Source: Dama dama (Eukaryota > Chordata > Mammalia > Artiodactyla > Cervidae). From it: 64,000 nt of DNA. A program made the position numbers and the translations under genes. The DNA lies in assembly GCF_033118175.1 (NCBI RefSeq), contig NC_083692.1, forward strand, positions 94,544,501-94,608,500, in the 5' to 3' direction. The notes below the pieces were generated by a model. That model did no database searches, was not told the DNA's origin, and saw only the letters and a list, made by a program, of their open reading frames with translations. Every line of letters starts with the position of its first letter. The stretch's first letter is position 1. Below are positions 57,181 to 64,000 of the stretch, in pieces.

Positions 57181-57403
57181 GTGTGTGTGTGCTAAGTCAC
57201 TCAGTTGTGTCCAACTCCTTGCGACACTATGGACCGCAGCCCACCAGGTTCCTCTGTTCATGGGATTCTTGCGGCAAAAATACTGGAATGGGTTGCCATG
57301 CCCTCCTCCAGGGGATCTTCCAGACCCAGGGATCCAACGCAAGTCTCTCATGTCTCCTGCATTGGCTGATGGGTTCGTTACCACTAGTGCCACCTGCAAA
57401 GCC
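57181..57403 (-). mobile_element. Bov-tA SINE with short (TG)n tail
   Basis: A TG run at 57181-57190 is followed by ctaagtcactcagttgtgtc and the antisense element to the head at the right (actagtgccacctgcaaagc). Confidence 0.9.
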
Positions 57404-58386
57404 ATGTGTGTGTTTTCTAGGTACTGAGAGATGAAGTGCACAGAGATACCACAAGAGGTCCCTAGCATACAAGTTGTATCAAAATTTGAAGTCTGTTGGG
57501 CTCAAGTTCCAACAAGACAGCATCTTCAGGACTAGACAGGTTCATTCATTCCCGTCTTAGAACCTCCAAACAACTGTCCTGGCTTCATAAGAGCAGCCCT
57601 TCTAACAGTGACAAAAATTATTGAAGAGGACAAGGGGCAGGAGCTCCATCATTTAGAAAGCTACACTGGACTCTACACTCCACCTCCCTCCCTCCTTCGT
57701 TTATCAAGATTTCTTATAACTTGAATCTTCTTGTTAGATATAGTCACTCTCAAATTTCAAAAGAAATATAATCATTTTAAGCCTGAGAGGACTTTGCATC
57801 ATTCATTTGATTGTCCCGTAAATATTTATTACTCTTTTCATATTTAACCAAGAGAATGATGGGCCTTTTTTAAAACGCAACAAATAAAGATTCGCTATGA
57901 TGTGCCACCATCCTATGTGCTGGGAATATGATGATGAGCAGAGCCAGACACTGACCCCGCTCTTGCAGAGCTCACACCGGTGCCATCCAGCTAGCACCTC
58001 GGAGCAGACTCAGGAAATTCATCCCCACAGGTGCCTTTGCCCTGATAGGAGACGTTGTGTGCAGCCCACACAGGAAGTATCTGCTGCTCCAAGGCCCAGA
58101 GCATTGTCTCCAGGACCCACGATTATATCCTGGTCTGTTCTGCATTTCAAACCATCTAGCTCTGACGTTTGAATTGCTTTTTAAAAACTTTACAGTGTAA
58201 TATACCTACCCCCAAAAGAATTCAAATTATACTCATGTAAGGAACAAAAATGAAAATCACCCATAGTCACAGTCTTCACAGATAGCTATTTGTAAACTCC
58301 TTTATAGACATATCATTATACATGTGCACATTGGACAAATACTTACTGACTACTCACTATGGAGAAAGCCTATTCCAAGGGCTGTG
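57404..58386. other. Unassigned sequence
   Basis: No element recognised. A 91-codon plus frame at 57897-58172 has no motif. Confidence 0.4.
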
Positions 58387-58735
58387 TCTTAGTCTGCTTG
58401 GGCTGCCATGACAGAGCACCATAGACTGGGTGCTTTAAGCAACAGGAATTTATTTCCCTTCCGTTCTGGAGGTGGCAAGTCCCGTCAGTGGGTATCTGGG
58501 AGAGGCCTCTTCCTGGCTTGCAAGGGTCTCCCCTCTTGCTGAGTCCTCACATGGCCTTTCCTCTGCCCAAGTCGGGGGTGAGGAGGGAGCTCTCTGGTGT
58601 CCCTTCTTGTGAGGACACTAATTCTATTTGATCAGGGCCCACACTTATGACTTCATTTAACCTTAATTACTTCCTTACTCCATCCAAATACAGTCATGCT
58701 GGGGGTGAGGGTTTCAACTAAAAAACTGGGGAGAG
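58387..58735 (-). mobile_element. MLT1 (MaLR) solo LTR
   Basis: Antisense MLT1: tgtcttagtctgcttgggct, agcaacaggaatttatttcc, tgctgagtcctcacatggcc, gtgaggacactaattctatt, then ttccttactccatccaaata. Confidence 0.85.
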
Positions 58736-59827
58736 GAAAGCCAAACATGCAGCCTGTAATAGGCTGTGAAATTTCTACAAATGAGTGAGGCACAATGCTT
58801 GCCCACTTCTCACTAATGTAGAAGTTTATGGTGCAAACTCTGTTTCTGTCTCTTTGTGCTTTCTTTACATTATTAGCTTTTGGAATTCCCACCAAGCCTG
58901 GATAAATGAGGTAAGGAAAGGAAGAGAGATTTGAGAAAGTTTTCTTTCTCTCTTGGGTTGGAAAACACTCTCTGGGAAAGGAAGTTTGAAGCTCTTACCT
59001 GTTCCAGAGATCCCTGCTGAAGCATCAGGTCTCATTTTCTGGCCTCTCCTCGAGGAAAGGAGGTTATTAAATATATAAGACATGGACAGCTCTCTACATT
59101 CATCTAGGCTACAGAGGAGCAACGATTGCAAATGGGCTGGATTCACTCCTTCAGAACACGCTGACTGCTGACACATACAGCTGAGAACAGAGAAATGAGT
59201 GAAACACAGTCTGTCTACCCTTGAGGCACTCACGACCCAGTAAGCCAGTGACTAGAAGAAAGGGTGAGAAGTGCCATCTAAGAAAGAGATAGTAAACTCG
59301 AGGAACTCTAGAAAAAGAGAAAAAGAGACCCAGAAAGACTTCTGGGAAGAAATCACACAACCCACTGAAGTATGAATAAAATCAAGAGTGTGTTCAAAGG
59401 AAATGGAAAAGCAATCCAGGCAAGGCTATTAAAACATGGAGCCCACCTGGACAGAAGAACTGTGTGTTAAGGCAGATCTCTGAAAGGGCAGGTTGCATGT
59501 GTTCAGCCAGGGGACCTATCTAGACTGTCTCTGGGTAGAATGATCCCTCAACAAGTTATCTTGAGATTTTATCGAGATGGCAAAAAAAACCTTATAGTTA
59601 ATTAAAAAACATGCTATGCTAAGATGGCAAATCTCATCCCCAGAGAGGCATGTGGGAATCCTCAGAGAGGCAGAGGAGAACGTACCTCTTCCAGATCACT
59701 TTGTCACATATGCACACACATATCTTTGTGCTTTACTTCGTGAAATAATTAAATGGAATTGAGCTGAAATGAATTTCACAATCCACCTAGGAACTTTTGC
59801 CAGAAGCCTGATATTCATTCTGGACTC
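58736..59827. other. Unassigned sequence
   Basis: A 122-codon minus-strand frame at 58865-59233 and shorter frames were examined. None contains a recognisable domain. Confidence 0.4.
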
Positions 59828-59915
59828 CTTCTTTCTTCTTTCATTTCTTCTATTATTTCTCCTTTTCTTTCTTGTTTCTTCTCTTATTTCTCCTTTTCTT
59901 CTTTTTATTTTTGTA
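59828..59915. repeat. Polypyrimidine tract
   Basis: Almost only C and T, built of ttcttct / tttctcc blocks, with scattered single A. It explains the charged lysine/arginine-rich open frame on the minus strand (59696-59938). Confidence 0.85.
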
Positions 59916-59929
59916 CTCAACAAATAGCT

Positions 59930-60177
59930 GTCAAACATCTACTCTGGGCAGGCACACTATCAGATCCTGGAGAGACAGTGATGAGTAGGGTCCCTTCTCC
60001 ATGGAACTTCTCACACATAGATAATCACACAAGTATATACATAAAATGTGCTATGAAAGAAACTCATGCTTTTAAATCAGGGCCCCTGATTTAGCTGGGT
60101 AGTGGGATGGGATCAGGTAAGGCTTCTCTGAAGAAATAACACTTGGGCTGAAATCTGAAGTTGAAAATAAGTTAGCT

Positions 60178-60218
<41 letters not shown>

Positions 60219-60620
60219 ACATATGTGTGTTTGCAGGTGGCTTTGGCAGTTAAGCAGACCTGATTGAGGAGATAAAAAGGCTACTATAAAGTCTTTGGGA
60301 GAAGAAAGAACTTTCTAGTTCCTGTAAGGTCACCATGGCAGGAGTTTGGGCAGTAAGTGAGGGTGGAGAGATGAGGCTGGTGATCTAGACAGAGGCCAGT
60401 CTTTGGAGGACATATTTTTTTCATTTTAAGGGCAAAGGGAAGCCATTGCAATATCTATATCCTTCCTAAAATATTCCAAATTTTAAAAGATCATTTTATG
60501 GAGTATGTTCATATGACACACTGGATTTTGCAGCAGCCAGGGTTGAAATAATGTTGTAGGATTCTGACAATGACATTGGAAAGAAACGAAGAGATGCAGG
60601 AGATATTTTGGTCAAATAGA
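59930..60620 (-). mobile_element. L2-like old LINE with (TG)n
   Basis: It opens with actcaacaaatagctgtcaa, gcaggcacactatcagatcc and continues with ggtaaggcttctctgaagaa, cttgggctgaaatctgaagt and gggaagccattgcaatatct. This is a common mammal-wide repeat pattern, as at 24105. A TG run of about 20 units lies at 60181-60219 within it. Confidence 0.5.
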
Positions 60621-61555
60621 AAGGCCTAGGTGATGGGCTACATATGAGAGGCAATAGAGGAGAGGTTCTAATGGAGGGTGAGTCATAGGCTGGTGGCTTG
60701 CTTTGCTAAATGGGACCTTTCCCCAAGGCAGGGAACATCTGAGGAGACCACAGCCCCACACGCCCTGTTTTAGTCTCAGAAAACCTCTCCATCTCCTCTC
60801 ACTGGGTTTGGTTCCTTGCATGGAAGGCCATGAGTGGTCAGTCTCCTTACCCTGGAAAGTGACCAGTGTAACCCCAAATGAAACTAGATTTTTCAAAATG
60901 AAAGCCAGGAGAGGGGACTGTCTTATGCAACATCTCTTTTTGGTCTACTACATAAATGCTTCTGAACAAAGACACATAAAAGCTCTAAATTGGGGAAGAG
61001 AAATTACTGGGAGAAAAAAAGATACCAGGTAGGAAAAAAATCAGTAGGAGGACCATGGGATACATAGTCCTGGAATTCAGAAGAAAAGTCACCTCTCTGA
61101 TGATAATTCCCAATAGGCCACATCCAATTAATCACAAATCCTATTGATCCTGCTTCCTTTAATAGCTTCTAAGTTAATCCTGTCACCTCTAGTTTCATTT
61201 CACTGCCTTAGTTCAGAGTGGTGATGAGGCTCTCCTTACATCATTACCTGAATTGCTATAGTAACAATCATATAAGGATTGTGTTTGGCTTCATGTAAAA
61301 GAAACCCAATATAGAATCTTAACCAAACTGAAATGAACAGTGCGGAGCTGGTGCAACAGCTCAAGGAAGTTAGCAAGGACCGACCAAGAGCCTCCTAACT
61401 GCACTGCAGGTAGGAGGAGTGGTGAGAAGGGAGAGCAGCATCTTATCAGGAAAGGAAAACAGCTCCAGGAATTCCCAGCACAACTCTACTTCTGCCAGAA
61501 CTGTCGTCACAACAGTTTCAAGGGAAGATAGAAATCATAGCTACTTAGCACTATT
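60621..61555. other. Unassigned sequence
   Basis: Overlapping frames of about 100 codons on both strands at 60612-61032 show no motif. No repeat recognised. Confidence 0.4.
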
Positions 61556-61822
61556 CCTACTCCCCTGGTGGTACAATGGATAAGAACCCGCCTGACAATG
61601 TAGGGCACAGGGGTTTGATCCCTGGTTTGGGAAGATTCCACATGTTGTGGAGCAACTGAGCCCATGTACTGAGCCTGTGAGACTAGAGCCCACGCTCTGC
61701 ACAAGAGAAGCCGCCACAATGAGAAACCCACACACTGCAGCCTGAAAGTAGGCCCTGTTCACTGCGACTAGAGAAAGCCCGTGTGCAGCAATGAGGACCC
61801 AGTGCAACCAAAAATAAGTAAA
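61556..61822 (+). mobile_element. CHR-type SINE, full length
   Basis: Head actcccctggtggtacaatg, B box gggtttgatccctgg, body with tgtggagcaactgagcccat and end ggacccagtgcaaccaaaaa. Confidence 0.9.
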
Positions 61823-61924
61823 TTTAAAAAATAAGGAATGGATAAAGATGGACAAAGAAAAGGTCACTGATAGCATTTGCCACAGATGGTTAGCTGGTTT
61901 CAACGTTGCTAATCCTGTGCCTTT

Positions 61925-62265
61925 GGCCATAGCCTTCTCCCAGTGACTGCTAGAGGTATCATTTTCAAATCAGATTGCATCACTCTCTTGCTTAAAATAC
62001 TTCAGTGGTAATCCATGGCTTTCAAGATAAAATTCCAACTCCTGGCTTAGCACACAAGGCCCTCAGATCTGGTCCCCACCTCTCTCTCTCATGGCATCTT
62101 CCCTCTCTCTCCTGCAGACCCCACTGTTCCACCCACTCCCGCACACCCAGGAATCTATGATGATGTTACAAATCCACACATTCGTGTGCTCCTCACTGTC
62201 TCCCCAGGGTCTAGTAGTGTGCCTGCCCAGAGTGGGCATTTGACAGCTATTTGTTGAATACTAAA
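61925..62265 (+). mobile_element. L2 3' region
   Basis: Sense L2: tcagattgcatcactctctt, gctttcaagataaaattcca, ggccctcagatctggtcccc, tttgacagctatttgttgaa. Confidence 0.7.
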
Positions 62266-62581
62266 AAATAATAACAAAATAAAGGAAAGAGGTAATTTTA
62301 AAATAAATAACAGGCTTCTGGCACAAGCAACTAGGTGAATTACAAAATTCAGTTCAGCTTAATTCAGTTTAATTCTTTTATGAAATAAAGCATGGGGATA
62401 TGTGCAAGCATGCTAAAGAGATCTGGAAGAGGTACATTCTCCCCTGGTTTTATAAACATATTGCCTGTCATATTGTAACCTAAAAGGGTTAATTTTGACT
62501 CCATGCTGAATTTGTTCCTCTCACTTTAACCCCCTTTTTTTTTTGACATTTTTCTTATTATAAGCATACACAATGGCCTGC

Positions 62582-63307
62582 CTCTTGATGAGGGTGAAAG
62601 AGAAGAGTGAAAAAGCTGGCTTAAAATTCAGCATTCAAAAAACTAAGATCATGGCATCCAGTCCCATCACTTCATGGCAAATAGAAGGGGAAAAAGTGGA
62701 AGCAGTGACAGATTTTATTTTCTTGGGCTCTAGCATCACTGCAGACAGTGACTACAGTCATGAAATTAAAAGATGCTTGCTCCTTGAAAGGAAAGTTATG
62801 ATAAACATAGACAGCCTATGAAAAAGCAGAGACATCACTTTGCTGACAAAGGTCCATATAGTGAAAGCTATGGTTTTTCCAGTAGTCACGTATGGATGTG
62901 AGAGCTGGACCATAAAGAAGGCCGAGTGCTGAAAAATTGATGTTTTTGAACTGTGGTGCCAGAAAAGACTCCTGAGAGTTCCTTGGACAGCAAGAATATC
63001 AAACCAGTCAATCCTAAAGGAAATCAACCCTGAATATTCATTGGAAGGACTGGTGCTGAAGCTGAAACTCCAACACTTTGGCCACCTGATGTGAAGAACC
63101 AATTCACTGGAAAAGACCCTGATGCTGGGGAAGATTGAAGGCAAAAGGAGAAGAGGGCAGCAGAGGATGAGATGGTTGGATAACATCACTGAGTCAATGG
63201 ACATGAGTTTGAGCAAACTCTGGGAGATAGTGAAGGAAAGGGAAGCCTGGAGTATTGCAGTCCATGGGGTTGCAAAGAGTTGGACGAGACTTCCTGATTG
63301 AATAACA
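62582..63307 (+). mobile_element. BovB 3' part with perfect 12-bp TSD
   Basis: Starts within the reverse-transcriptase C-terminal region (the product begins LLMRVKEKSEKAG), continues through ITSWQIEGEKVEAVTDFIF and VTYGCESWTIKKAEC, and ends in the gattgaataacaac tail. Stops at 62818 and beyond break the frame. Identical acaatggcctgc copies at 62570-62581 and 63308-63319 define the insertion, a typical 5'-truncated event. Confidence 0.95.
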
Positions 63308-63394
63308 ACAATGGCCTGCTTCAGGGAACCCTGCCCTCCACTTCTTGACTGTTAAAGTACCTTTGTTCATAACCCTGTCCACCTATAGGGTGCA

Positions 63395-63765
63395 GGTAGA
63401 AATTAACATATCCCCCCGCCTGAGGTTTGCCATCTAGAAGATATTTGCAATAATTAAATGACATTTTTACTTTGTTTCCTCACCTCCCTCCATCTCTGAT
63501 CCATAAAATAACCTGGCATCCAATCCCTGACAACATAGTTGTTTTGAGACATTAGTCAGCCATCTTCTAAGTCAGCTGACTTCTCAAATAAAGTTGTACT
63601 CCTTGCCTCAACAACTCATCTCCTGGATTTATTGGCCTATTGTGCAGTGAGCAGAATGAGCTTGGACTGGATAACAATATTAGTAAACAAAGGATGTTGC
63701 AGCCATTCAGCCATCATGTTACAGCTGCCACAACAGTGAGCCCTGAGGGAACTCAGGATGGAGGC
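63395..63765 (+). mobile_element. ERV LTR-like sequence
   Basis: The layout is that of a retroviral LTR 3' half: ctgatccataaaataacctg, a polyadenylation signal in ctcaaataaagttgtact, then ccttgcctcaacaactcatc, and the tttattggcctattgtgcag / gtgagcagaatgagc close. The following aacaatattagtaaacaaa region would be the leader. No viral gene is seen before the window ends. Confidence 0.5.
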
Positions 63766-64000
63766 AGGATGCCTGCCATCAGATCATCAGACACTGCAGC
63801 AACGCCAACGGTGCACCCTAAGAAGACTCAAGATGGGAAAACACAGAATACTGGCCCTAGATAGCTGAGCAGCCAGACTCTTACATCTTCCAATATGCAG
63901 AAAAGTGCTAAATTCCTTAACTTGGGATATCTGGTTTTCTTTAATTATCAACAATCTTTTTATGTTCCGACTACCTGGTCTTCGTTGCAAAAATTCCTAT
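63766..64000. other. Unassigned end of window
   Basis: May continue the LTR-associated sequence at its left. No coding domain is recognised. Confidence 0.35.

Noticed and set aside
59696..59938. Lysine/arginine-rich minus-strand peptide
   Set aside because: It is the translation of a polypyrimidine tract.

Overview
The window reads as nuclear DNA of a ruminant, most likely a bovid. The evidence is repeat content: many Bov-tA and Bov-A SINEs, at least nine copies of the BovB (RTE-type) retrotransposon, ruminant-type L1 ends, tRNA-Glu-derived CHR-type SINEs of cetartiodactyls, and older mammal-wide repeats (L2, MIR, MLT1, MER5/hAT). I cannot tell cattle from sheep, goat or another bovid. Nothing suggests bacterial, viral or organellar DNA.

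I recognise no host protein-coding exon on either strand. The open frames are short. The longest ones that can be explained lie inside retrotransposons, either as decayed BovB reverse transcriptase or as its antisense shadow. The window is best read as intergenic or deep intronic sequence. RNA-gene traces are limited to a diverged U6 snRNA copy (2299-2405, +) and a tRNA-Glu(TTC)-like pseudogene (42857-42931, -).

Layout. 1-5 kb: mostly unassigned sequence with the U6 copy, microsatellites and old repeats. 5-16 kb: two large BovB fragments (-), an L1 fragment, and an MLT1 LTR at 12.5-13.5 kb that has been split by a BovB plus a Bov-tA. 16-25 kb: SINEs, L2, MIR and MLT1, and a Tigger/pogo-like DNA transposon carrying a Bov-A2. 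25.7-29.65 kb: one L1 insertion (-) with a perfect 16-bp target-site duplication, a large internal deletion and a BovB nested in its 5' UTR. 31.7-33.5 kb: the longest BovB (+), with a decayed reverse transcriptase. 33.5-38.3 kb: mostly unassigned, with a perfect 42-bp tandem duplication. 38.3-39.8 kb: an MLT1 split by an LTR-like block that itself contains a CHR SINE and a BovB end. 41-44 kb: LTR-like blocks and the tRNA pseudogene. 44-64 kb: CHR and Bov-tA SINEs, L1 fragments, an hAT remnant, and a SINE cluster with inverted copies at 51.2-51.9 kb. The last kilobase holds a BovB with a perfect 12-bp target-site duplication and an LTR-like sequence.

The elements do not form a working pathway. 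The likely relationships are that BovB supplied retrotransposition machinery for Bov-tA and Bov-A SINEs, which share its 3' end, and L1 probably mobilised the U6 copy. I find no convincing undescribed system. The most informative signals are insertion structures: head-to-head BovB and Bov-tA inside one target-site duplication, the internally deleted L1, nested LTRs, and recent tandem duplication. Family names come from memory of consensus patterns, and boundaries are usually good to about 10-30 bases.
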